DNA of 64,000 bases from Flammeovirgaceae bacterium UBA5008. GTDB taxonomy: Bacteria > Bacteroidota > Bacteroidia > Cytophagales > Cyclobacteriaceae. The stretch lies in NCBI GenBank assembly GCA_002398365.1, contig DGYK01000063.1, positions 131,719 through 195,718 of the forward strand, in the 5' to 3' direction. Position 1 is the first letter of the stretch. Every line of letters starts with the position of its first letter. The notes beneath the pieces were generated by a model. The model did not search any database and was not told the origin of the DNA. It saw only the letters and a list, made by a program, of their open reading frames with translations. A program made the position numbers and the translations under genes. Below, piece after piece: positions 8,361 through 16,550 of this stretch.

Positions 8361-8378
8361 AGATACCGATCGGTATCT
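8361..8378. promoter_or_regulatory. 18-bp perfect palindrome, likely TetR operator
   Basis: AGATACCGATCGGTATCT is its own reverse complement. It ends 8 bases before the start codon of the TetR-family gene and overlaps that gene's -7 box. Size, symmetry and place are those of an autoregulatory TetR-family operator, and the ATACCGATCGGTAT core resembles sites of other members of this family. Confidence 0.75.
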
Positions 8379-8381
8379 TTG
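8374..8381 (+). promoter_or_regulatory. -7 element of the tetR-hydrolase promoter
   Basis: TATCTTTG matches the TAnnTTTG consensus and its first five bases lie in the right arm of the palindrome. The start ATG follows after only 4 bases, so the transcript would have almost no leader, unless the real promoter lies elsewhere. A clear TTG -33 element is not visible. Confidence 0.5.
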
Positions 8382-8385
8382 TGCC

Positions 8386-8982
8386 ATGCGCAACCCAACC
8401 GAAACAAAAGGAGCTATTCTTCACCATGCCGGAGGCTTGTTTAATGTGCAAGGCTATCGGGCTACCTCCATCAGTCATATTACAGATGCCACTGGCTTTA
8501 CGAAAGGTGCTATTTACCGGCATTTCAAAAGCAAGGAGAAGCTGGAAGAGCAAACATTGGTTCACTTGACGGAGGTGATGTTTGAGAAGATGCGCGCAGA
8601 GATTAAACAAAAAGCCAATGCTGTCGACAAGCTGAAAGCGATCGTTCATTTTTTTGAATCATATGTGACCAAACCACCGATCAAAGGAGGTTGCCCGTTG
8701 CTGAATGTGGCCATCGAGGCCGATGACCAAAGTCCGCATTTACGAAAAAAAGCCAATCTGATTTTAGATGTATTGAAGCAATCCATCGTCACTTTGTTGA
8801 CCAACGGCCAAAAGTTTGGTCAGATCAAAAAAGAAATCGACCACGAATACTTTGCTACCGTGATGATTGCCAGTCTGGAAGGGGCGATTATGATGAGCAA
8901 ACTTTCTAAATCCAACCGCGACATTCAAATCGTGATCACCCATCTGGAGAAAATGATCGATGAGGTTGCGGAAAAAAATTAA
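8386..8982 (+). CDS. TetR/AcrR family transcriptional regulator
   Basis: A 198-residue regulator beginning MRNPTETKGAIL; the longer frame from 8335 runs through the operator and is not used. The N-terminal helix-turn-helix is clear (ISHITDATGFTKGAIYRHF, residues about 29-47). The C-terminal ligand domain contains KGGCPLLNVAIEADD, seen in a common TetR subgroup. It probably represses itself and the downstream hydrolase through the palindrome at 8361-8378. The inducer is unknown; subgroup members often sense small hydrophobic or electrophilic compounds. Confidence 0.9.
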   Translation: MRNPTETKGAILHHAGGLFNVQGYRATSISHITDATGFTKGAIYRHFKSKEKLEEQTLVHLTEVMFEKMRAEIKQKANAVDKLKAIVHFFESYVTKPPIKGGCPLLNVAIEADDQSPHLRKKANLILDVLKQSIVTLLTNGQKFGQIKKEIDHEYFATVMIASLEGAIMMSKLSKSNRDIQIVITHLEKMIDEVAEKN

Positions 8983-8999
8983 CTGTTGATTAAATTATT

Positions 9000-9827
9000 A
9001 TGAACAAAATATTCGTTCGTTCGATTGGCTTGTATTTGAATACACTTGCCATTGTTGCGCCCAAGATAGCCGGCAAAAAAGGTTTTGAACTTTTCTGTTG
9101 GCCTCGCAGAATTAAAATGAAACCCCATCAACTGGAGTTTTTGCAAAAAGCCGATGAGCAGTTTACATTAACCTATCACGATAAAAAAGTACAAGGCTAC
9201 CGCTGGGGGAATGGAGAAAAGAAAGTATTGCTTCTGCATGGTTGGCAAAGCCACAGTTACTGGTGGCGCTATGTGATCAATCGGTTGCCCAAGGAAGAGT
9301 TTACTATTTACTCGTTGGATGCTCCCGGCCACGGTTTATCGGAAGGCGATTTTCTCAATCTGCCGCACTACAGTGGATTGATTGAACAATTTTTAACTAA
9401 CCATCCCTCATTGCATGCCATCCTCACCCATTCATTTGGCGGCTTTGCTGCAGTGTATACATTTCATCGCATTCCAAATTTGCCTATTAGCAAGTTGGTG
9501 ATTATGGCTGCTCCTGGTGAAGTGGGATACTTCTTTAATTATTATCAGAAGGTGTTGGGATTATCGAAGCGAATGATTGAGTTAACGCATCAATACTTCT
9601 TACAAACCATTGGTCATCCTCCCTCTTATTTTAAAATGAAAGAGTTCGCCAAATCATTGACGATTGATGGTTTGATCATTCACGATAAGGAAGACAAAGA
9701 AGCACCTTACAAAACAGCTCTGGATATGATAGAAGTTTGGCCGAAAGCGAAGTTGATTACTACCGAGGGTTTAGGTCATAATCTGAAATCGAAAGAGTTG
9801 GTAGAAGAAGTTGCTTTGTTTCTTTAG
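9000..9827 (+). CDS. Alpha/beta hydrolase
   Basis: A 275-residue cytoplasmic serine hydrolase. Visible are the oxyanion segment LLHGWQSH (78-85), the LDAPGHGLS motif (106-114), the nucleophile elbow THSFGG (Ser145), an acidic candidate in IIHDKEDKEAP and His in GLGHNLK near the C-terminus. It starts 17 bases after the TetR gene and is probably controlled by it. Substrate cannot be told; an ester or lactone detoxified under TetR control would fit. Its stop codon overlaps that of the convergent membrane-protein gene by 4 bases. Confidence 0.87.
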   Translation: MNKIFVRSIGLYLNTLAIVAPKIAGKKGFELFCWPRRIKMKPHQLEFLQKADEQFTLTYHDKKVQGYRWGNGEKKVLLLHGWQSHSYWWRYVINRLPKEEFTIYSLDAPGHGLSEGDFLNLPHYSGLIEQFLTNHPSLHAILTHSFGGFAAVYTFHRIPNLPISKLVIMAAPGEVGYFFNYYQKVLGLSKRMIELTHQYFLQTIGHPPSYFKMKEFAKSLTIDGLIIHDKEDKEAPYKTALDMIEVWPKAKLITTEGLGHNLKSKELVEEVALFL

Positions 9828-10495
9828 GCATTAGAAGCTGTCTGAAATTTCGCTTTGTACTTACGAATCGTTCTTCCGATGATGACGCCTCCAATTATTC
9901 CGGGTAAAATCCACAAAATCCAATTGTGTTGTGGAAGTTGGATGTTCACTACTATAAAGGCCGTGACAGCTGAAATATAGCTTCCGCCCATGCTGCTGAT
10001 ATGCGAGTACCACCAATGCATCTTTTCTTTTGGAGGATGAATGAAATTCCGAACATCGGCTATCAAAAAAGAAGATCCAATCAAAGCAAACATGATTCCA
10101 GCTATGCCCATGCCTACACCTTGAAGTAGTACCCAGATTCCCCAGCCCAATAACAATAGTATAAAAACAGCTGACAAAGAACTGATTATCCAATCCAATA
10201 ACTGGGTTTTCTGACCCTGGTTAAGTTTTTTGAGGTACAAAATCCGATAACCTCGCACGGTCATGTAGTAGCTAAAAAATGCTACCATTAGGAGAAAATC
10301 TTTATGATGACCGATAGCAGTAAACAAAGCTCCTACAAAAACAGCTGTCATTCCGGCAAAGTAAATCTTACCTGCCAATCGATGTGTTTTGCCACCTTTT
10401 GCGGTGAACATTGCTACAAGGCCACTCAATAATGCAATCGTGCCTCCGGCTATGTGTACCCACAACATGCCGGTGAGAAGTTTTTCTGTTGTCAT
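9824..10495 (-). CDS. Multi-pass membrane protein, DUF2306-like
   Basis: About 223 residues with seven or so hydrophobic segments starting at MTTEKLLTG (10495; an upstream ATG at 10510 is less likely). The N-terminal pattern, WVHIAGGTIALLSG followed by KGGKTHRLAGKIYF, is typical of a widespread bacterial membrane family of unknown function (DUF2306-like), in which histidines in the helices have suggested heme or electron-transfer roles. No enzymatic motif is visible. It stands alone on the minus strand, convergent with the hydrolase gene. Confidence 0.75.
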   Translation of the reverse strand: MTTEKLLTGMLWVHIAGGTIALLSGLVAMFTAKGGKTHRLAGKIYFAGMTAVFVGALFTAIGHHKDFLLMVAFFSYYMTVRGYRILYLKKLNQGQKTQLLDWIISSLSAVFILLLLGWGIWVLLQGVGMGIAGIMFALIGSSFLIADVRNFIHPPKEKMHWWYSHISSMGGSYISAVTAFIVVNIQLPQHNWILWILPGIIGGVIIGRTIRKYKAKFQTASNA

Positions 10496-10570
10496 GTGGC
10501 AATGGTACACATATCAATACATGTACCGCTAAAAATTTCAACTGAGTTGTTGAAAGTTACGGATGGGGTG

Positions 10571-10603
10571 TAAATAAAAAGAGCCTTCGTTAAGCGAAGG
10601 CTC
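10571..10603 (-). terminator. Intrinsic terminator of the sigma-factor operon
   Basis: A perfect 9-bp stem, GAGCCTTCG / CGAAGGCTC, with a 5-base loop at 10581-10603, followed on the minus strand by TTTTTATTTA. It lies 10 bases after the stop of the small gene downstream of the sigma factor. Confidence 0.8.
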
Positions 10604-10613
10604 ATAGTTAGGC

Positions 10614-10853
10614 TTACGAACTATGCTCCTGCATGCCACGGGAGTAGCTCAAAATAGATAAGACGGTGGCCGAAGAGGGTTGCATCTGGGCATCGTCCAG
10701 TGCTTTCATGCCTGCACTCAACTCTTTGTATTGTGCCTGCAGTACGCTATCACAAAGTAGCGCTTTGTTAATCTCCCTCTCCTCTTGCTCCGAGGTCTCG
10801 TGGTATAAAAACCTGATCAGGTCGTTCTGGGTAAAAGTTTTTATCATAGGCAA
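10614..10853 (-). CDS. Small conserved protein overlapping an ECF sigma factor, possible sigma regulator
   Basis: A 79-residue protein (MPMIKTFTQN...; a second ATG lies two codons in). It is mostly polar and helical, with a single cysteine and no zinc-binding anti-sigma motif or membrane segment. Its first 29 codons overlap the end of the sigma-factor gene in another frame, so the two are translationally linked. A strong terminator follows. Gene order suggests an anti-sigma factor or other partner, but nothing in the sequence proves it. Confidence 0.7.
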   Translation of the reverse strand: MPMIKTFTQNDLIRFLYHETSEQEEREINKALLCDSVLQAQYKELSAGMKALDDAQMQPSSATVLSILSYSRGMQEHSS

Positions 10854-11421
10854 TATGGTTTTTAATCATCTTCTTTCTCAAGTTGATCAACGCATAGCGC
10901 ATTCTCCCCAGTGCCGTGTTTATGCTCACATCCGTGCGTTCCGCTATTTCCTGAAAGCTCATCTGCAAATAGTGCCGCATAATCAGCACTTGCTTTTGTT
11001 CTTCAGGCAGTTCCTTTATCAGGTCGCGCATGCGTGCACGCGTGTCGCGCAGCAATTGCTTGTCTTCGAAAGATTCTTCTGCAAACTGCATAGAATCAAA
11101 CACATGGCTTCCGTCTTCCAGCGTTACCTCGGGGTAGCGCTTATTTTTTCGGAAATGGTCGATAGCCAAATTGTGTGCGATTCTGCAAATCCAAGGAAGA
11201 AATTTCCCTTCTTCGTTGTACCGACCACTTTTAATCGTGTTGATCGCCTTTATAAAGGTGTCTTGAAGCAAATCTTGCGCTTCATAGCGATCTTTAACGA
11301 TTAAATAGATAGCCGTATAAATACGGGACTTGTGTCTGTGAAGTAGCATTTCGAACGCCTCTTCGTTACCGGTTTGATACAGCGCAACCAGTTGGCTGTC
11401 GCTAGATCTGCTGTCAATCAT
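10768..11421 (-). CDS. ECF-type RNA polymerase sigma factor
   Basis: A 217-residue sigma-70 family protein of ECF type. Region 2 is seen in EAQDLLQDTFIKAI and the GKFLPWICRIAHNLAIDHFRK segment. Region 4 is seen in LPEEQKQVLIMRHYLQMSFQEIAERTDVSINTALGRMRYAL (given here only as landmarks at about residues 138-178). After region 4 there is a 30-residue tail not needed for the fold, which is encoded in the part shared with the downstream small gene. It directs RNA polymerase to alternative promoters. The likely regulator is the overlapping small gene, since no membrane anti-sigma factor is nearby. Confidence 0.9.
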   Translation of the reverse strand: MIDSRSSDSQLVALYQTGNEEAFEMLLHRHKSRIYTAIYLIVKDRYEAQDLLQDTFIKAINTIKSGRYNEEGKFLPWICRIAHNLAIDHFRKNKRYPEVTLEDGSHVFDSMQFAEESFEDKQLLRDTRARMRDLIKELPEEQKQVLIMRHYLQMSFQEIAERTDVSINTALGRMRYALINLRKKMIKNHIAYDKNFYPERPDQVFIPRDLGARGEGD

Positions 11422-11603
11422 CGTCTTGCGTTTTAGTAACGTAAAGATGTCGCTCGATAGTGTGTGGGTTAGTTTTTTTAACTTGAATAGTGAAAAGTAG
11501 AATTATTTTACTGAAACCCAAAAAATTTTTACAAAAATCTTGCCTGTTGTATAATTTCTTTCGCTAATTGAGCCGATTTTTTGATTGTACTTATAATCCC
11601 GCC

Positions 11604-11975
11604 ATGGCAGTAGCTAAAAAACGTCTGATTAAGAGTCTGGAGAATTTATCCGAAGACTTGCGTGAATTAATGCGCGAACAATACCCCAATGGGTATGAAT
11701 CCAGCATCACCCGCATTACCAATGCGAAGAAGGAACCCATCTTTGTCTTCCCACTAGAAACCGATGACTCTGTATTTTTAGTAAAAGTGCCGGCTACTAA
11801 AAATAGCGAGGGCGAATACGATGTGGAATCAGGTAAAAAGCAAGAGTTTGATGCCGAAGATGATGATATTCAAGGACCAAGAGACGATGATTTTGATGCA
11901 GGTGATGGCGATGGCTTTGATGATGATAGCGATGGTGGAAAAGAAGCCAGCTACGACCCGGATTTTGATAACTAA
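11604..11975 (+). CDS. Conserved acidic protein of unknown function
   Basis: A 123-residue protein starting at MAVAKKRLIKSLENL (the frame upstream to 11568 is ignored). Residues 1-75 form a compact domain with a run like ELMREQYPNGYESSITRITN, known from many Bacteroidota proteins of unknown role, sometimes labelled DNA primase without basis. Residues 80-123 are strongly acidic and low in complexity (repeated Asp, Gly), probably disordered. It stands alone, with its own intrinsic terminator, just upstream of uvrA. No catalytic motif is visible. Confidence 0.8.
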   Translation: MAVAKKRLIKSLENLSEDLRELMREQYPNGYESSITRITNAKKEPIFVFPLETDDSVFLVKVPATKNSEGEYDVESGKKQEFDAEDDDIQGPRDDDFDAGDGDGFDDDSDGGKEASYDPDFDN

Positions 11976-12000
11976 TTCCCTTCTTATTTGAATAAGTTTG

Positions 12001-12031
12001 AAACACCATCCAATGGATGGTGTTTTATTTT
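12001..12031 (+). terminator. Intrinsic terminator after the acidic protein gene
   Basis: An 11-bp perfect stem, AAACACCATCC / GGATGGTGTTT, with a 3-base loop, then TTATTTTC. It separates the acidic protein gene from uvrA. Confidence 0.85.
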
Positions 12032-12099
12032 CTGATCCTTACTAAGATTTGAACTTCGGTAGGACATCGCTTGGCTATTTTCTACTTTTACCGATTGAA

Positions 12100-14952
12100 A
12101 TGAATAACCTTCCTGACGACTCTCATTTAGACGACCTCGATCCCAAGCAATACATTATTATTAAACGGGCTAGGGTCAACAATCTCAAAAATCTTAGTGT
12201 AGCCATTCCACGTAACAAACTCGTGGTGATTACCGGATTATCCGGATCAGGCAAATCTTCTCTTGCCTTTGATACTTTGTTTGCCGAAGGTCAACGCATG
12301 TATGTAGAAAGCTTGAGTTCGTACGCGCGGCAATTTTTGGGTCGCATGGAAAAACCTGAAGTGGATTACATTCGAGGAGTATCGCCTGCTATCGCCATTG
12401 AGCAAAAAGTCAACACGCGCAATCCACGATCGACTGTTGGAACTACCACCGAAATTTATGATTACCTGAAATTGCTTTTTGCCCGAATTGGTAAAACGTA
12501 TTCTCCTATTAGCGGACAAGAAGTAAAGCGCGACTCCGTAGCCGATGTAGTCGATTACATCAACCGGCAGAAAGAGGGCACTCGCATTATGATTACGTGT
12601 CCGTTGCAAATTGCAAAAGGACGAAAAGTGTCTGACGAACTGAATCTTCTGCTTAGCAAAGGGTTTACTCGAGTGCTGGTGGATGGTGAAGTAAAATTTA
12701 TTGAAGAACTCGTGGGTGCACCTCCGGCTGAAGGTGAGGTGAAGAAAAAGCCATCTGCGAAAGCAAAAAAGATAGAAGGCTATGTTGAAATTTTAATTGA
12801 CCGGGCGGCTGTAAACGCTTCGGATGAAGATTTAACTTTTCGATTGTCTGATTCGGTGCAGACGGCCTTTTTCGAAAGTCATGGGGACTGTGCTGTGTAT
12901 GTAGAAGGAGCTGCTAAAAAGAATTTTTCAGACCGGTTTGAGTTAGACGGCATTTCTTTTACCGAGCCTTCCATTAACCTCTTCAGTTTTAATAATCCAT
13001 TTGGCGCTTGCCAAACGTGCGAGGGTTTTGGAAAAATTTTAGGAATCGATGAAGATTTAGTGATACCAGATAAAAGTCTTTCGGTGTATGAAGGCGCGAT
13101 TGCTCCGTGGCGCGGTGAGGTAATGAGTGAGTGGGCAAAGCCGTTGTTGAAAAATGGAATCAAATTTGATTTTCCGGTACACCGACCCTACAGCGAGTTG
13201 ACACAAAAGCAACGCGATTTAATCTGGAATGGTAATGAATATTTTGAAGGCCTCCACGAATTTTTCCGTTACCTCGCTTCTAAAACGCACAAGATTCAGT
13301 ATCGCGTTATGCTTTCACGCTACCGCGGAAGAACGACATGCCCGGATTGTCGCGGCACGAAGCTTCGTAAAGATGCGGCTTACGTAAAAATTGCCGATAC
13401 ATCTATTACCGACATCGTGTTGATGCCCATTGAAGAAACGCTGCTGTTTTTTCAAAAGCTGAAGTTGCCTGTATATGAACAAAAAGTTTCGGAACGCATT
13501 TTAACCGAAATCAAATCGCGGTTAGAGTACATGGTGAAAGTGGGGCTCGGCTATCTCACGTTAAATCGCGTGACCTCTACTTTGTCAGGCGGTGAGTTTC
13601 AACGCATCAAACTCGCTACTTCGCTGGGCAGTGCTTTGGTGGGCTCTATGTATATTATGGACGAGCCGAGCATTGGCTTGCATCCGCGCGACACTGCGCG
13701 TATGATCGAAGTGTTGAAATCACTACGCGACATGGGCAACACGGTGATTGTAGTAGAGCACGAAGAAGAAATTATGCGTGCAGCGGATCAAATTATTGAT
13801 ATAGGTCCAGATGCCGGATCGCATGGCGGAAATTTGGTGTTTCAAGGTTCTATAAAAGATATCAAAGGAAAAGTGCGGAGCCACACTACCGATTACCTGA
13901 GTGGCTCAGAGAAAATTCCGGTGCCTGCTTTGCGCAGAAAGTGGAAAGACTCGATCACCGTGGTGGGTGCGCGAGAAAACAATTTAAAGAATCTGAAAGT
14001 TACGTTTCCGCTAGGTGCGCTGACTGTGGTGACCGGAGTAAGCGGTTCTGGCAAATCTACTTTGATTACAAAAATTTTGTACCCGGCAGTTGGCCGATTG
14101 AGTGGATCGGTGTCTGAATCTCCAGGCAAGTATGATCAACTGACGGGCGACTTTACCAAAATCAAACAAGTCGAATTTGTAGATCAGAATCCGATTGGAA
14201 AATCATCACGCTCCAATCCGATTAGTTATGTGAAAGCCTACGATGCCATTCGAAATTTGTATTCCGACCAACCTCTAGCGCAACAACGCGGTTACAAGCC
14301 TTCTCATTTTTCCTTCAACGTGGAGGGCGGACGCTGCGAAACCTGCGAAGGTGAAGGTGAAATCAAAGTAGAGATGCAATTCATGGCCGACATTTTCTTA
14401 GAATGTGAGAGCTGTCATGGCAAGCGCTTTAAACAAGAAGTGTTGGAGGTGACCTACAAAGAAAAATCCATTGCCGATGTGCTGGATATGACGGTGGAAG
14501 AAGGATTGGAATTTTTTAAAGACAAGAAGCCCGTGTACGAGCGCATCAAACCTTTGTTTGAAGTAGGGCTGGGTTATGTAAAGTTGGGACAATCTTCTAA
14601 TTCACTTTCCGGTGGAGAAGCGCAACGCGTGAAGCTGGCGTCTTTCTTAGGCAAAAATTCATCAGATGCGGCCGATCATATTCTATTCATGTTTGATGAG
14701 CCCACCACCGGTTTGCATTTTCATGATATATCTAAATTATTGAAAGCAATAAACGCCTTGGTCGATGAAGGACACACCGTGATTGTGATTGAACACAACA
14801 TGGAAGTAATTAAGTGTGCCGATTGGATCATAGACTTAGGCCCGGAAGGCGGAGAAAAAAATGGCGGACAATTACTTTTTGCCGGTACTCCGGAAGACAT
14901 GGCCAAAAAAGGAAAAGGATATACTGCCGAATTTTTGCGAGAGAAAGTTTGA
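12100..14952 (+). CDS. uvrA: Excinuclease ABC subunit A
   Basis: A 950-residue UvrA, the damage-recognition ATPase of nucleotide excision repair, starting at MNNLPDDSHL. It holds two ABC ATPase modules: Walker A GLSGSGKS at about 46-53 with signature LSGGEFQRI near 493, and Walker A GVSGSGKS near 646 with signature LSGGEAQRV near 837. The zinc finger of the second half is complete (CETC ... CESC, about 744-775), and CPDC and CQTC pairs occur in the first half. A short Lys/Ala-rich insertion lies near residues 210-222. Length and motifs are those of canonical UvrA, though Bacteroidota often carry paralogs. The gene is followed by a small membrane-protein gene. Confidence 0.95.
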   Translation: MNNLPDDSHLDDLDPKQYIIIKRARVNNLKNLSVAIPRNKLVVITGLSGSGKSSLAFDTLFAEGQRMYVESLSSYARQFLGRMEKPEVDYIRGVSPAIAIEQKVNTRNPRSTVGTTTEIYDYLKLLFARIGKTYSPISGQEVKRDSVADVVDYINRQKEGTRIMITCPLQIAKGRKVSDELNLLLSKGFTRVLVDGEVKFIEELVGAPPAEGEVKKKPSAKAKKIEGYVEILIDRAAVNASDEDLTFRLSDSVQTAFFESHGDCAVYVEGAAKKNFSDRFELDGISFTEPSINLFSFNNPFGACQTCEGFGKILGIDEDLVIPDKSLSVYEGAIAPWRGEVMSEWAKPLLKNGIKFDFPVHRPYSELTQKQRDLIWNGNEYFEGLHEFFRYLASKTHKIQYRVMLSRYRGRTTCPDCRGTKLRKDAAYVKIADTSITDIVLMPIEETLLFFQKLKLPVYEQKVSERILTEIKSRLEYMVKVGLGYLTLNRVTSTLSGGEFQRIKLATSLGSALVGSMYIMDEPSIGLHPRDTARMIEVLKSLRDMGNTVIVVEHEEEIMRAADQIIDIGPDAGSHGGNLVFQGSIKDIKGKVRSHTTDYLSGSEKIPVPALRRKWKDSITVVGARENNLKNLKVTFPLGALTVVTGVSGSGKSTLITKILYPAVGRLSGSVSESPGKYDQLTGDFTKIKQVEFVDQNPIGKSSRSNPISYVKAYDAIRNLYSDQPLAQQRGYKPSHFSFNVEGGRCETCEGEGEIKVEMQFMADIFLECESCHGKRFKQEVLEVTYKEKSIADVLDMTVEEGLEFFKDKKPVYERIKPLFEVGLGYVKLGQSSNSLSGGEAQRVKLASFLGKNSSDAADHILFMFDEPTTGLHFHDISKLLKAINALVDEGHTVIVIEHNMEVIKCADWIIDLGPEGGEKNGGQLLFAGTPEDMAKKGKGYTAEFLREKV

Positions 14953-15007
14953 GGTGGAGTTTTTTATAGTGAGGTAGTTGCTTACATTGTTTCAAAAAAC
15001 AACTACT

Positions 15008-15529
15008 ATGGAAAACCAATCCGAGCAACCTGTGCAACCCGCTCCCGCGTTAACCGAAGAAAAAGTTCTTCAGTATCGGGAAAAACTGAAATTAGAACAA
15101 AACTTACCAATGGGCATTGCAGGTGGTGCTGCTGCGGCTGTCGTGGGCGCAGTTGTTTGGGCGCTTGTTACTGTTAGCACCGGCTACCAAATAGGTTGGA
15201 TGGCAGTAGGTGTTGGCTTTTTAGTTGGTTATAGTGTTCGCTTCCTTGGTAAAGGACTCGACAATATTTTTGCAATTGCCGGTGGTGCGCTTGCGTTAGT
15301 GGGATGTTTGTTGGGTAATTTTTTCAGCCTAGTAGGTTTCGCAGCAAAGTCAGAAGGCGTTGATGTATTCGGCATTCTAGGTAGTATAGATTACAGCTTA
15401 GTTCCTAGCATCATGATGGAATCGTTTAGCCCGATGGACTTGCTGTTTTACGGAATAGCTGCGTACGAAGGGTATAAGTTTTCCATTCGCCAAATCACCG
15501 AAGAAGAAGTTATTCAAAACTCCAAGTAA
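15008..15529 (+). CDS. Small membrane protein of unknown function
   Basis: About 173 residues starting at MENQSEQPVQP. The first 30 residues are Pro/Glu/Gln-rich and likely cytoplasmic. Then come four hydrophobic segments (near residues 38-58, 64-82, 88-110 and 130-150) rich in Gly and Ala. The end is polar (RQITEEEVIQNSK). No catalytic motif is visible. It lies 55 bases after uvrA and 21 bases before a small secreted protein gene, but a functional link to DNA repair is not suggested by the sequence. Confidence 0.75.
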   Translation: MENQSEQPVQPAPALTEEKVLQYREKLKLEQNLPMGIAGGAAAAVVGAVVWALVTVSTGYQIGWMAVGVGFLVGYSVRFLGKGLDNIFAIAGGALALVGCLLGNFFSLVGFAAKSEGVDVFGILGSIDYSLVPSIMMESFSPMDLLFYGIAAYEGYKFSIRQITEEEVIQNSK

Positions 15530-15550
15530 GTTGAATACCTCTGTCGCCCC

Positions 15551-15979
15551 ATGAAACGTTTGCCGAGTTTCGTTTTCATCTTAGCCTTTCCACTCACTTG
15601 TTTTGCGCAATTAAAAAGCGATCAAGAAGTTTTGTGGTTATCCAAGAAAAAATTTGACTGGATGATTCACAAGAAGGTAGATTCACTCGGTTTGGTGTTG
15701 GACAGTGATTTAAGGTACGTTCATTCGAATGGGTGGAGTGAAACCAAGCAAGAAGTTTTAGATGATTTGCTTTCCGGTAAACTCAATTACATAGCGATTG
15801 ATATTCACACTGCGCAGGTTCGGTTTTACGAACAAACTGCCATTGTGAATGGCACCGGAAAATTTCAGGTGACCATGAATGGCAATCCGCTGACAATTGA
15901 ATTGGGTTACACCGAAGTTTATGTGAAGCGACAAGGCAAATGGCTACTGGCTAGTCGGCATGCCAACCGAATGCCATAG
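15551..15979 (+). CDS. Secreted NTF2-like (DUF4440-type) protein
   Basis: A 142-residue protein with a signal peptide (MKRLPSFVFILAFPLTCFAQ) and a single NTF2-like domain: an N-terminal helix pair, DLRYVHSNGWSETKQEVLDDL, and the C-terminal LGYTEVYVKRQGKWLLASRHA strand pattern. Proteins of this fold bind or isomerise small ligands, but no catalytic pair is obvious. It should be periplasmic. It sits 21 bases after the membrane-protein gene. Confidence 0.8.
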   Translation: MKRLPSFVFILAFPLTCFAQLKSDQEVLWLSKKKFDWMIHKKVDSLGLVLDSDLRYVHSNGWSETKQEVLDDLLSGKLNYIAIDIHTAQVRFYEQTAIVNGTGKFQVTMNGNPLTIELGYTEVYVKRQGKWLLASRHANRMP

Positions 15980-16107
15980 TAAATTGCTTATTTACTCTCG
16001 AATTAGTTTAAAATCTTAACATTTCGTTATTCTAAAGATTCACTGAAAACTGAATCGTTGGAAAGGCGTATTCCAAAAAATTAAAGAATTTCTTTAACAA
16101 AATATAT

Positions 16108-16128
16108 ACTAATCCGTATATTAGTTTG
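16108..16128 (+). promoter_or_regulatory. Inverted repeat and -7-like element upstream of the PadR gene
   Basis: ACTAAT (16108-16113) and ATTAGT (16120-16125) form an inverted repeat with 6-base spacing. TTAGTTTG (16121-16128) overlaps its right arm and differs from TAnnTTTG at one base. The arrangement, operator over the -7 box and 15 bases before the gene, fits autoregulation by PadR. The repeat is short, so this is tentative. Confidence 0.45.
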
Positions 16129-16143
16129 ACAAAACATATAGAT

Positions 16144-16476
16144 ATGGGCAAAGAGTATCTCGGTGAATTCGAAGAATTGGTTCTCACCATGGTTGGCATT
16201 TTACAAGAAGAAGCCTATGGCAATGCCATTGTGAATGAGATTAAAGAGCGGGTGGGGCGATCATGCAACCTCAGTGCAGTACATGTTACGCTCTATCGGT
16301 TGGAAGATAAAGGCCTAATCAAATCAAGTATGGGAGGAGCTACCAACGCGCGTGGTGGCAGGCGCAAGCGAATTTTTACGATCACGAATTCGGGTTTGGC
16401 AATGCTCCGAGCCATGAAGGAACAACAAATGCAACTGTGGAAGTTGATTCCTCAGCTAAAGATAGTTGGGAGCTAA
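16144..16476 (+). CDS. PadR family transcriptional regulator
   Basis: A 110-residue regulator beginning MGKEYLGEFEELVL. The winged helix is visible in LTMVGILQEEAYGNAIVNEI and the SAVHVTLYRLEDKGLI segment, followed by the basic wing (GGRRKRIFTIT). Its start is at 16144; the in-frame TTG at 16126 falls in the promoter. PadR proteins of this kind typically control a neighbouring transporter: the large FtsX/MacB-like permease gene starts 74 bases downstream. Confidence 0.9.
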   Translation: MGKEYLGEFEELVLTMVGILQEEAYGNAIVNEIKERVGRSCNLSAVHVTLYRLEDKGLIKSSMGGATNARGGRRKRIFTITNSGLAMLRAMKEQQMQLWKLIPQLKIVGS

Positions 16477-16550
16477 CCGGTTCATGGTTTAACAATTCAT
16501 TTTGAGCTCTGTGCATACATGTTTTCAGTCTGTATTTAAAAATACCCACA

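Noticed and set aside
10666..11304. A 212-codon frame opposite the ECF sigma factor gene
   Set aside because: It lies almost wholly antisense to a clear sigma factor and has no recognisable family or start context.
12879..13163. Minus-strand frame inside uvrA
   Set aside because: Antisense to a highly conserved repair protein; no independent evidence.
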